Positions 4,625 through 10,060 are shown, numbered from the stretch's first letter. The stretch is 10,917 nucleotides of DNA from an archaeon (GCA_030593225.1 JAUVHP010000034.1:1-10917), one strand, 5' to 3'. Numbers and translations are program-made. Notes: generated from the letters alone by a model not told the origin.

Positions 4625-5935
4625 TTCCACTTCCAAATTCTTTTTTAACAACTCAATAAATTCTTCCTCTTTTTCAATAGAAATATTACATCCTGCAGCA
4701 TTGGCATGTCCTCCAACTTCACCTCCAACAACATCTACAATTTGCTCAAGAAATTTCTGAAGATTTCTCCCATTATCTCCAACAACTCTTGCAGAAACTT
4801 TAATTTTATCCTCAGAATAAGAAAGAACAATAACCACAGTTCCCACCTCATAAACATTAGAACTAGAAAGAATACTTGCAATAGTCCCAGCCATAACATC
4901 TTTTATTTCTTCTCTTCCATTAATAATTACATAACCCTTCCCTTGAATTTTTTCTGTATTTGTTGCAAATTTTAAACCAGCAATTAAACCTTGTTTATAT
5001 TTAACATGAATTAAATCTACTTTCTTCCTCGCATTCAATATCTCCATGCAAAATTGCAAAGCAACACCACTTTCTCCAAAACGCGAACACGCATTAATCT
5101 TAGCACTCAACTCTCGTGCATCTTCCAATTTATTAAATAACTTAATCAAAAAAATATCTCCTAATATTTCCTTCTTTTTTGTTTCAGAAGTTCTCAAAAT
5201 AATTGCAGTTACTAATTTTTGCATTTCCTCGTCAGTCAAATCTATAATAGAAGGATATTTTCCATTCAAAGGATTTAAACCACATTCTCGCAAAAGTTCC
5301 AAAACACCTTTAATATTTCCAGTTACATTTGGAATATAAGGATTTGAACAAAATTCAAGAGTCCGATTCAAAGGTCTTGTCGAAGGATAAATTAAAAGAC
5401 CTCTTTTTCTTTTTATATCTCCATCATTTAAAATTTCATTATTTAATTTATCAATTTCAGATTCTAACCTATCGCCAATCATTCCCAAAATAGCCAACTT
5501 TGCAAATTCTTTATTTTTTGAATCAAGTTCTCTACAAAATAAATAAGTAAGTCCAGAAGCACTTATTTTTTGCCCATCATATAATTCAGAATTTATAACA
5601 AAAATATTTTCAGGAACTTTTCCAATTTGATGATGGTCAATTACAAAAACATTTTCAAAACCAGATTTAGAAATATAATCCAAAGAACTAGAGGCCAAAT
5701 CCAAAAACAAAATTAATTTATTTTTAGGAAGTTTATCAATAAATTCTTTGTCCAAACTTTTAACAATTTTTACAGAAAACTTTTTATCCAATCTCTTAAG
5801 CGAATTAATCATAATTGCAGCAGAAGTTATCCCGTCAGTATCAAAATGGCTCACAATATAAATCTCTTTATCTTTAGATTTTTCTAAAAATTCATTCCCA
5901 CCTCTCTTTATTAAATTTAACAAATCACCCTCCAT
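4601..5935 (-). CDS. RecJ-like DHH/DHHA1 phosphoesterase (archaeal GAN / Cdc45-like family)
   Basis: This predicted single-strand-specific exonuclease belongs to the archaeal RecJ family, whose GAN members bind GINS at the replication fork and are related to Cdc45. DHH-domain metal motifs are intact: HFDTDG (30-35), the aspartate in LFLDLA (Asp79) and VIDHHQ (DHH at 100-102). The DHHA1 motif GGHANAAG is at 408-415. Length (444) is normal for the family. The neighbouring uS15 gene on the same strand matches a conserved archaeal pairing. The last seven residues (LIRINSS) derive from a 60-nt palindromic insertion; a separate copy of the 3' end at 3375-3419 ends MVRV instead. The start at 5935 is the only plausible ATG. 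GGAGGGTGAT immediately after it resembles a Shine-Dalgarno sequence but is probably coding. Confidence 0.92.
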   Translation of the reverse strand: MEGDLLNLIKRGGNEFLEKSKDKEIYIVSHFDTDGITSAAIMINSLKRLDKKFSVKIVKSLDKEFIDKLPKNKLILFLDLASSSLDYISKSGFENVFVIDHHQIGKVPENIFVINSELYDGQKISASGLTYLFCRELDSKNKEFAKLAILGMIGDRLESEIDKLNNEILNDGDIKRKRGLLIYPSTRPLNRTLEFCSNPYIPNVTGNIKGVLELLRECGLNPLNGKYPSIIDLTDEEMQKLVTAIILRTSETKKKEILGDIFLIKLFNKLEDARELSAKINACSRFGESGVALQFCMEILNARKKVDLIHVKYKQGLIAGLKFATNTEKIQGKGYVIINGREEIKDVMAGTIASILSSSNVYEVGTVVIVLSYSEDKIKVSARVVGDNGRNLQKFLEQIVDVVGGEVGGHANAAGCNISIEKEEEFIELLKKNLEVELIRINSS

Positions 5936-6018
5936 TTTTAAAATTAAATATTATTCTTTATTTTCCCCATTATCTCTTCCCAAATTTTGAATTATTTTTT
6001 ATCAAATCAAGGCATTTT

Positions 6019-6049
6019 CTTCCGTAGCATAGTCGTCTATGTGAGGAAG
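6019..6049. repeat. Imperfect palindrome between uS15 and the RecJ-like gene
   Basis: CTTCC and CATAG (6019-6032) are mirrored by CTATG and GGAAG (6037-6049) around a TCGT loop, with a small internal mismatch. On the minus strand the loop reads ACGACTAT, the same eight bases found in the loop of the 58-bp repeats at the left end, which may be coincidence. The rest of the 149-nt gap shows nothing else I can name. Confidence 0.55.
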
Positions 6050-6084
6050 GAAATAACGCAGAGTTGGTAAAAAAGAAACAAAAT

Positions 6085-6507
6085 TTACTTGAAATACTTT
6101 TTAAGTTTCCGAAGCTGAGCAAAAATTCTATCTTTTTCTCTCATTGCTCTTTTATCTTGTTTATTCTTCTCAAAGTGAGTTTTAATTCTTTCTAATTTAT
6201 TTTCAACATTTTTTAAATCAGGATTAATATATTTCTCTCCTAAAATTTTAGAAATTTTTTTCTCATATTCTTTTGGATGAATATTTTGCTTTCTTAATTC
6301 TTCTCCAATTTTTTCAGAAGTCAAACCTTTATCAGCCAACTCCAAAATCTTTTTCTCATATTCATCCTGACTAATTTTAATTTTTTTCTCTTCCTTGGAC
6401 TCAAATTCTTTTACTTTTTTATTTTTTAAAATTTTAGATTTCTTTTTCTTCTCCAAGTTTTTTTCTATATCTTCATTTTTCTCAATAATTTCAGACCTTT
6501 TAACCAT
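6085..6507 (-). CDS. rps15: Ribosomal protein uS15 (archaeal S15) with unusual N-terminus
   Basis: Residues from about 46 match archaeal uS15: a helix with ELADKGLTSEKIGEELRKQ (equivalent to KLAKEGLSPSEIGLILRDQ), ISKILGEK, then ENKLERIKTHFEKNKQDKRAMREK and the C-terminal RKLKKYF. uS15 binds 16S rRNA in the small-subunit platform. The usual archaeal head (MARMHSRRRGKSGS) is missing; instead there are about 45 lysine- and glutamate-rich residues that look helical or disordered. At 140 residues the length is close to normal. TTTAAAAA at 6529-6536 lies 29 nt before the ATG, indicating a leaderless mRNA. It leads toward the RecJ-like gene on the same strand and is divergent from the MinD-like gene. 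Confidence 0.88.
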   Translation of the reverse strand: MVKRSEIIEKNEDIEKNLEKKKKSKILKNKKVKEFESKEEKKIKISQDEYEKKILELADKGLTSEKIGEELRKQNIHPKEYEKKISKILGEKYINPDLKNVENKLERIKTHFEKNKQDKRAMREKDRIFAQLRKLKKYFK

Positions 6508-6528
6508 TTTTTTACTTATGAAAATTCT

Positions 6529-6536
6529 TTTTTAAA
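6529..6536 (-). promoter_or_regulatory. TATA box for uS15
   Basis: The minus strand reads TTTAAAAA starting 29 nt upstream of the ATG at 6507. A second ATGGTTA with an A-rich lead occurs at 6545-6551, upstream of this box; it opens an 11-codon frame and may be a fragment of an older start. Confidence 0.65.
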
Positions 6537-6571
6537 CTTATGCCTAACCATTTTTTATGGCTCTGCAAAAA

Positions 6572-6579
6572 TATATAAA
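6572..6579 (+). promoter_or_regulatory. TATA box for the MinD-like gene
   Basis: TATATAAA begins 29 nt before the ATG at 6601. Together with the box at 6529-6536 it forms a compact divergent promoter region. Confidence 0.7.
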
Positions 6580-6600
6580 TGAAAAAAGTTTATATTATTT

Positions 6601-7395
6601 ATGGGGAAAATTATTGGTGTCCTCAGTTTAAAAGGAGGGGTAGGAAAAACTTCAACAGTTGTAGCATTAGGTGTAGCTATTGCAAAATTAAGGAAAAAGG
6701 TCTTACTTATCGACGGAAATCTTTCTGCACCAAATTTAGGAATACATCTTAATTTAATTGACCCAAAAAAAACAATCCAACAAGTTCTTCAAGGAAAAAA
6801 ACACGCAAAAGAAGCAGTGCATAAACTTGGAGAAATAGACATAATTCCAGCTTCAATTTTTGACAGAATAAAAGTAAATCCATTAAAATTAAAAGACAAA
6901 ATAAAATTATTAAAAAGAAAATACGACATTATTCTCATTGATTCTTCTCCTGCATTAAATGAAGAAACCCTCGCTGTAATGCTTGCCTCAGATAAAATCT
7001 TAATTGTAACAACCCCTGATTTACCAACAATTTCAACAACTCTAAAAGCAACAAGATTAGCAAAAAATAGAGGAACCCCAATAATTGGGTTGATTATAAA
7101 TAAAGCATACAACAAACATTTTGAACTAACAACAAAAGAAATTGAAGAAACATCCCAAGTTCCAGTAATGGCAGTAATTCCCCACGATATCAACATTCTC
7201 AAAGCACTCTCACAATTTCAATCATCTATTGATTACAAACCAAATTCAAAATCAAGTCAAGAATATAAAAAATTAGCCTCGGCAATCATAGGAGAAAAAT
7301 ATAAACCTCTTAAAATAAAAACATTTCTCAGATGGATTAATCCAACAAAACAAGATATTAACAGAACTATTTATTATAAAAAAATGTTTAATTAA
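6601..7395 (+). CDS. MinD/ParA-family ATPase
   Basis: This is a deviant Walker ATPase: KGGVGKT at 11-17 (with the signature Lys11), LLIDGN with the switch aspartate at 38, and ILIDSSPAL at 112-119, where the usual DxPxG is relaxed to D-S-S-P-A. Family members dimerise on ATP and position partners such as division, chemotaxis or pilus machinery, or segregate DNA. No ParB, MinC or MinE gene is adjacent, so the partner is unknown. The 264-residue length is normal for archaeal MinD homologues. The basic, aromatic C-terminal tail (TFLRWINPTKQ, then YYKKMF) could bind membrane, but this is inference. The gene converges on tRNA-Gln, with 20 bp between the stop codon and the tRNA 3' end. Confidence 0.9.
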   Translation: MGKIIGVLSLKGGVGKTSTVVALGVAIAKLRKKVLLIDGNLSAPNLGIHLNLIDPKKTIQQVLQGKKHAKEAVHKLGEIDIIPASIFDRIKVNPLKLKDKIKLLKRKYDIILIDSSPALNEETLAVMLASDKILIVTTPDLPTISTTLKATRLAKNRGTPIIGLIINKAYNKHFELTTKEIEETSQVPVMAVIPHDINILKALSQFQSSIDYKPNSKSSQEYKKLASAIIGEKYKPLKIKTFLRWINPTKQDINRTIYYKKMFN

Positions 7396-7415
7396 TTTCT
7401 AAACAAAAAAAATAA

Positions 7416-7525
7416 TAGCCCCGCCCGGATTCGAACCGGGGCCACTGCCTCCAAAGGGCAGTATCTATAGTCCTCTGAGTATCTTTTTACAACACAACAA
7501 AGTTTGACCGCTAGACTACGGGGCT
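7416..7525 (-). tRNA. tRNA-Gln(UUG) with a 37-nt intron in the D-loop
   Basis: Acceptor strands AGCCCCG (7525-7519) and CGGGGCT (7423-7417) pair fully, followed by discriminator A at 7416. The D stem is GTCT/AGAT, the anticodon stem CTGCC/GGCAG, the anticodon loop CTTTGGA (anticodon TTG at 7454-7452) and the T arm CCCGG-TTCGAAT-CCGGG. Removing 7503-7467 leaves a 73-nt cloverleaf with a D-loop of AGCGGTCAA and a G15-C48 pair. CCA is not encoded. No convincing TATA box lies about 29 nt upstream: that stretch is the coding end of the LAGLIDADG gene, whose stop codon (7518-7516) is tRNA positions 8-10. Transcription probably comes from upstream, with 5' processing. Confidence 0.93.
7467..7503 (-). 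other. tRNA-Gln D-loop intron with bulge-helix-bulge splice motif
   Basis: Exon GGTC (7509-7506) pairs with intron GACT (7472-7469) as the 4-bp central helix. Three-base bulges AAA (7505-7503) and ATA (7468-7466) flank it, and CTTTG (7502-7498) pairs with CAGAG (7477-7473) as the intron-side helix. Cutting after the second base of each bulge releases 37 nt and joins positions 21 and 22 of the tRNA. The exon-side outer helix is weak, as often seen for introns at non-canonical positions. AGATACT occurs both inside the intron (7485-7479) and at the start of the 3' exon (7466-7460). Confidence 0.85.
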
Positions 7526-8433
7526 ATCTTGTCTAGATTCCACATCTTCACTTTCTTAAGATGCCTATTATTACTGAAACCGACCAGTTTTAAAAACTTT
7601 CTTAATTCAGACTTTTTAGTTATATACAAATCTTTATTACTAATCTTAGAACAATTAATTCCTAAATTTAATAAAGAATCTCTTACATCATTCATAAGTT
7701 GAAAATTAACATTAGTAAAACAAATTTGATGAGAATTCTGATTTGTTAATTTATAAACAGACCCATCGGTATCATATAATCCCCTTAAACATTTCCTAAG
7801 ATATAGCTCATTTCTCCTTATCCACCCAGGAATTCTTAATTTATTTTTAATTTTATTTCCTGGAGGAAAACCCTTTTTTTCTAAAAATTCTACTAATCTA
7901 CATCCATGAACTTCAACAAACATTGCATTAGTATTTTTAAAAATTCCTTGCCTTACATTAACTAAAAATAATTTTTCGATAATTGGTTTAATATAATTAA
8001 TTAGATAATCTTTATCCAATCTAGAATCTCCAACAATTCGTATCATATAAATTCCTCGCTTATCACTTATAGAATTATAATATTTTGTTCTATGAGAATT
8101 TCCATCACCCAACATTGCCCCATAAAATTCTGCAAACTCTTTTGATTCTTTAGGTATATTAATTTTTTTAGTATTTCCATTAGAATTTATTCCTCCTTTT
8201 TTTCTTCCCCAATTATCTTCTTTTCTTTCAATAATAAATTGAAAATATTTTCTTTTTTTATCTAATTTTTTATATAATACTTCTCCAATTAAAGAAGTTT
8301 CATCCACATAAGTTTTTAATTTTCCAAATTTAATTTCTAAAATTTCTGCTAATTGATTCCAAGTTAGATTATTATCTTCTTTAAACTTTTTTATCATCTC
8401 TTTTTGCTTTCCTTCAACAAATTTCAACCTCAT
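7516..8433 (-). CDS. LAGLIDADG homing endonuclease
   Basis: The two dodecapeptide motifs of a monomeric LAGLIDADG enzyme are present: FAEFYGAMLGDGN near residues 101-113 and CLRGLYDTDGSVY near 214-226, each with its acidic metal-binding residue. The first ~30 residues include a possible helix-turn-helix (LTWNQLAEILEIKFGK). Such enzymes cut a long DNA site and drive copying of their gene into it. At 305 residues it is a plausible complete enzyme. Its last codons (K-I-A-P-stop) run into tRNA-Gln, and a second tRNA-Gln-like 5' half stands upstream, so the gene separates two 5' halves. TTTATATA at 8455-8462, 29 nt before the ATG, suggests it is expressed. Confidence 0.93.
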   Translation of the reverse strand: MRLKFVEGKQKEMIKKFKEDNNLTWNQLAEILEIKFGKLKTYVDETSLIGEVLYKKLDKKRKYFQFIIERKEDNWGRKKGGINSNGNTKKINIPKESKEFAEFYGAMLGDGNSHRTKYYNSISDKRGIYMIRIVGDSRLDKDYLINYIKPIIEKLFLVNVRQGIFKNTNAMFVEVHGCRLVEFLEKKGFPPGNKIKNKLRIPGWIRRNELYLRKCLRGLYDTDGSVYKLTNQNSHQICFTNVNFQLMNDVRDSLLNLGINCSKISNKDLYITKKSELRKFLKLVGFSNNRHLKKVKMWNLDKIAP

Positions 8434-8454
8434 TACTAAACAAAATATTTAAAT

Positions 8455-8462
8455 TATATAAA
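8455..8462 (-). promoter_or_regulatory. TATA box for the LAGLIDADG gene
   Basis: The minus strand reads TTTATATA, 29 nt upstream of the ATG at 8433, directly after the displaced tRNA 5' half. It could also drive the downstream tRNA by read-through. Confidence 0.65.
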
Positions 8463-8468
8463 CTTATT

Positions 8469-8492
8469 GTTTGACCACTGTACTACGGGACT
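8469..8492 (-). pseudogene. Displaced tRNA-Gln 5' half
   Basis: On the minus strand, AGTCCCG-TA-GTAC-AGTGGTCAA-AC matches the working tRNA's 5' half (7525-7502) at 20 of 24 positions. It could still pair with the 3' acceptor strand CGGGGCT through one G-U, but its D-stem strand GTAC does not match AGAT, and the downstream CAATA cannot form the intron-side helix. It ends at the same point as the exon/intron junction of the working gene. It is most simply a severed former 5' half. Confidence 0.8.
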
Positions 8493-8514
8493 CTAAATTG
8501 AAAACTTAATCTAA

Positions 8515-8522
8515 ATTTATAA
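8515..8522 (-). promoter_or_regulatory. Ancestral tRNA-Gln TATA box
   Basis: The minus strand reads TTATAAAT starting 30 nt upstream of the displaced 5' half. This would place initiation at or next to tRNA position 1. The working tRNA 1 kb downstream has no comparable box, so this appears to be the original tRNA promoter. Confidence 0.6.
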
Positions 8523-8534
8523 GAGTTTTGATAC

Positions 8535-9260
8535 TTATTTATACCGCCTTCTCTTCTCAACTTTTTCTAATCGCACTAAAATTTTATCTTTATCCTTACT
8601 TTTATAATTTTTAATCACCTCACCAAAAAGAATTTTAAAATTTTCAAAATGCTTTGCCTCCAATGCCTGCTTCAATAAATACAAATCAACAGCCCTATCT
8701 TCAATCTTTGTGCTATAAAAACCCAATCCAAAATCTATAAAATACAATTCGGTTTTCGTTTGTTTGATTTTTGATTTTCGACCAATGTTCTCAGACATCT
8801 GATTTCCGACATCCGATTTCATAGTTTTTAGAATCATATTTGAAGTTGTCAAATCTCCGTGAATAATATTCGCATCATGAAGTTTAGAAACACATCCACC
8901 AATTTTTCTAGCAATATTTTTCTGCTCTTTCAAATCAAAATTATTCAAATATTCAGATAATTTTTTCCCGTCAATAAACTCCATAATAATTTCTTTAGAA
9001 ACCTCACTAACTTTAGAAATCTTTGGAACAGAAATTACTTTTGATGCTCGAAGAATTAACTTTGCTTCATTTCTTGTTCTTAATTTTCTTATTTTATTAT
9101 CAATCTCAAAAATCCTATAAGATTTTTTAACTCGTTTTTTCACAACAAAAAATTTTCTTTCGTTCGACAAAGCTTCGGCGAACGATTGATAAGTCGCTTG
9201 CGACTTTTCTTTACAATAAATTATTGCTTCAGCACCACGAAAAAGGATTTTTTGTTTCAT
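8535..9260 (-). CDS. bud32: Bud32/PRPK, KEOPS-complex kinase, with two inserted segments
   Basis: Bud32 is the small kinase/ATPase of KEOPS, which makes t6A37 on ANN-decoding tRNAs. Seen are RGAEAIIY (8-15) as the nucleotide-binding strand, VVKKRVKKSYR (39-49) with the catalytic lysine, HGDLTTSNM (134-142) as the catalytic loop, FIDFGLG (174-180) as the metal-binding motif, and EDRAVDLYLLKQAL, typical of Bud32. At 241 residues it is about 40 longer than usual. The excess falls in two blocks, around residues 19-35 and 147-170, each encoded by repeat-like DNA. Kae1 is not fused here. The gene begins 2 nt after the small membrane protein's stop codon, in an apparent operon led by hicB. Confidence 0.93.
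   Translation of the reverse strand: MKQKILFRGAEAIIYCKEKSQATYQSFAEALSNERKFFVVKKRVKKSYRIFEIDNKIRKLRTRNEAKLILRASKVISVPKISKVSEVSKEIIMEFIDGKKLSEYLNNFDLKEQKNIARKIGGCVSKLHDANIIHGDLTTSNMILKTMKSDVGNQMSENIGRKSKIKQTKTELYFIDFGLGFYSTKIEDRAVDLYLLKQALEAKHFENFKILFGEVIKNYKSKDKDKILVRLEKVEKRRRYK
8751..8822. repeat. GATGTC-type repeat inserted in bud32
   Basis: This in-frame block encodes about 24 residues between the catalytic loop and the DFG motif, where Bud32 normally continues directly from SNMILK to the ELYFIDFG strand. Within it, two tandem ~15-nt units (8791-8820) match the intergenic element at 4500-4536. The encoded peptide is polar and low in hydrophobics (MKSDVGNQMSENIGRK), as expected for a surface loop. 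Confidence 0.6.
9153..9206. repeat. Palindromic element inserted in bud32
   Basis: Two palindromes lie side by side in the coding sequence: AAGTCG-CTTG-CGACTT (9191-9206, perfect), and a 26-nt imperfect palindrome (9160-9185) with outer arms TCGTTCG/CGAACGA and centre AAGCTT. They encode about 17 extra residues (near KSQATYQSFAEALSNER) between RGAEAIIY and FVVKKR, where the normal protein has a short hairpin turn. The GC content is visibly higher than in the surrounding gene. Confidence 0.65.
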
Positions 9261-9262
9261 AA

Positions 9263-9529
9263 TTATTCTTTTCTTACAAATTTATTTTTCAAAAACTTTT
9301 TTTTAAATTTACTTTCAAAAAATTCCTCAAGTTCTTTACCAAACCAAGTAAATTTTAAAAGAGAATTAAACAAAATAAAAACAATAATAAATCTTAAAAG
9401 AAAATTAGGATACCATTTAGTTATAAAAAATATTAAATCAAAAATAATAGAAGAACCAAATAAAACAATAATTAAAATTCCTAAAAAGATTCTAAAAATT
9501 CCCCACGATTTTTTCTTCCAAAATCTCAT
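9263..9529 (-). CDS. Small membrane protein, two predicted helices, function unknown
   Basis: I do not recognise this 88-residue protein. It has a basic N-terminus (MRFWKKKSW), a hydrophobic segment at about 11-37 (IFRIFLGILIIVLFGSS onward), a short polar turn KWYPN, a second segment at about 43-58 (FLLRFIIVFILFNSLL) and a strongly charged C-terminal tail. Two membrane helices with both ends cytosolic are likely. It starts 9 nt after the hicA stop and ends 2 nt before bud32, so it is probably translated from the same mRNA. I see no motif linking it to KEOPS or to the toxin-antitoxin pair. Confidence 0.65.
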   Translation of the reverse strand: MRFWKKKSWGIFRIFLGILIIVLFGSSIIFDLIFFITKWYPNFLLRFIIVFILFNSLLKFTWFGKELEEFFESKFKKKFLKNKFVRKE

Positions 9530-9538
9530 TTTCTTATT

Positions 9539-9754
9539 TTAAATTAAATCCTCTAAATTCAAATCCAAATCTTTAACAATTCTATTCAAAGTTCCTTTTT
9601 TTATTAATTTATGATTTGGCACAGTAACTTTTCTTATTATATCGCCAATATTTTTTTCCAATCTAATATGAGAACCACGTTGTCTCACAACAACATATCC
9701 TAAACACATTAATTTTTTAGCTAAAGCCTTTCCAGAAATCTGGGGAAGTTTCAT
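9539..9754 (-). CDS. hicA: HicA toxin (mRNA interferase)
   Basis: HicA is a small double-stranded-RNA-binding-fold RNase that cuts mRNAs and is held inactive by HicB. The 71-residue protein has the family pattern: KLPQISGKALAKKLMCLGY, RQRGSHIRL with the catalytic His29, and TVPNHKLIKKGTLNRIVKDL. All key positions look intact, so it should be active. The gene overlaps hicB by 4 nt (9751-9754), the usual coupled arrangement. Confidence 0.92.
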   Translation of the reverse strand: MKLPQISGKALAKKLMCLGYVVVRQRGSHIRLEKNIGDIIRKVTVPNHKLIKKGTLNRIVKDLDLNLEDLI

Positions 9755-9957
9755 ATTGTAACTATCTTTGTTTTTACATTATCTTTGTAAACAATAAGTT
9801 CATTTTCATCTGGCTCCATCCATAATTCAATCGCCTCTTTAATATTTTCCAAACATTCCTCTATTGTCTCGCCTTGAGAAATACATCCTGACAATGATGG
9901 AACAAAAACAGTATAACCTCCTTCATCTTGTTCTTCCAACATAATTTTAATATCCAT
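9751..9957 (-). CDS. hicB: HicB antitoxin, short form
   Basis: HicB has a partial RNase-H-like fold that masks HicA. Signature segments are GGYTVFVPSLSGCISQGETIEECLENIKEAIELW. At 68 residues it lacks the C-terminal ribbon-helix-helix or HTH domain that longer HicB proteins use for autoregulation, so promoter control must come from another factor or be absent. Here the antitoxin gene comes first, the reverse of the more common hicA-hicB order. TTTAAAAA at 9979-9986 is 29 nt upstream of the ATG. Confidence 0.92.
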   Translation of the reverse strand: MDIKIMLEEQDEGGYTVFVPSLSGCISQGETIEECLENIKEAIELWMEPDENELIVYKDNVKTKIVTI

Positions 9958-9978
9958 ATTTTATCAATTGTTTTTTAA

Positions 9979-9986
9979 TTTTTAAA
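9979..9986 (-). promoter_or_regulatory. TATA box for the hicBA-membrane protein-bud32 operon
   Basis: The minus strand reads TTTAAAAA, 29 nt upstream of the hicB ATG. I see no comparably placed strong box ahead of hicA, the membrane protein or bud32, so this may serve all four genes. Confidence 0.6.
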
Positions 9987-10031
9987 ATTAATGGTTGTAA
10001 AAACTTATCAATTAAAACATAAAACAACATA

Positions 10032-10039
10032 TTTAAAAA
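10032..10039 (+). promoter_or_regulatory. TATA box for the secreted cysteine-rich protein
   Basis: TTTAAAAA begins 29 nt before the ATG at 10061. The surrounding 30 nt recur at 2086-2115 with two differences. Confidence 0.65.
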
Positions 10040-10060
10040 AACTATTCATTATAATAATAT

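Noticed and set aside
4706..5339. Two plus-strand ORFs (4706-4975 and 5046-5339) inside the RecJ-like gene
   Set aside because: They run opposite to a conserved nuclease with all metal motifs and show only asparagine- and serine-rich translations typical of reverse frames in AT-rich DNA.
6789..7202. Minus-strand ORF of 137 codons inside the MinD-like gene
   Set aside because: The plus-strand frame encodes an unambiguous ATPase with intact motifs, so the reverse frame is a shadow.
8469..8492. Trans-splicing or long cis-splicing of the distal tRNA 5' half with the tRNA-Gln 3' half
   Set aside because: Its D-stem strand GTAC mismatches AGAT, and its downstream CAATA cannot pair with CAGAG to form the intron-side helix. 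The adjacent 5' half fits perfectly. The acceptor pairing alone is not sufficient.
7416..8492. Integrase-type attachment-site duplication at the tRNA
   Set aside because: Integrative elements usually target and restore tRNA 3' ends and carry a tyrosine recombinase. Here the 5' half is duplicated and the enzyme is a LAGLIDADG endonuclease, so end replacement by homing fits better.
9186..9542. Plus-strand ORF of 118 codons over bud32 and the small membrane protein
   Set aside because: It lies antisense to two tightly spaced genes, one of which is clearly Bud32, and it has no recognisable domain.
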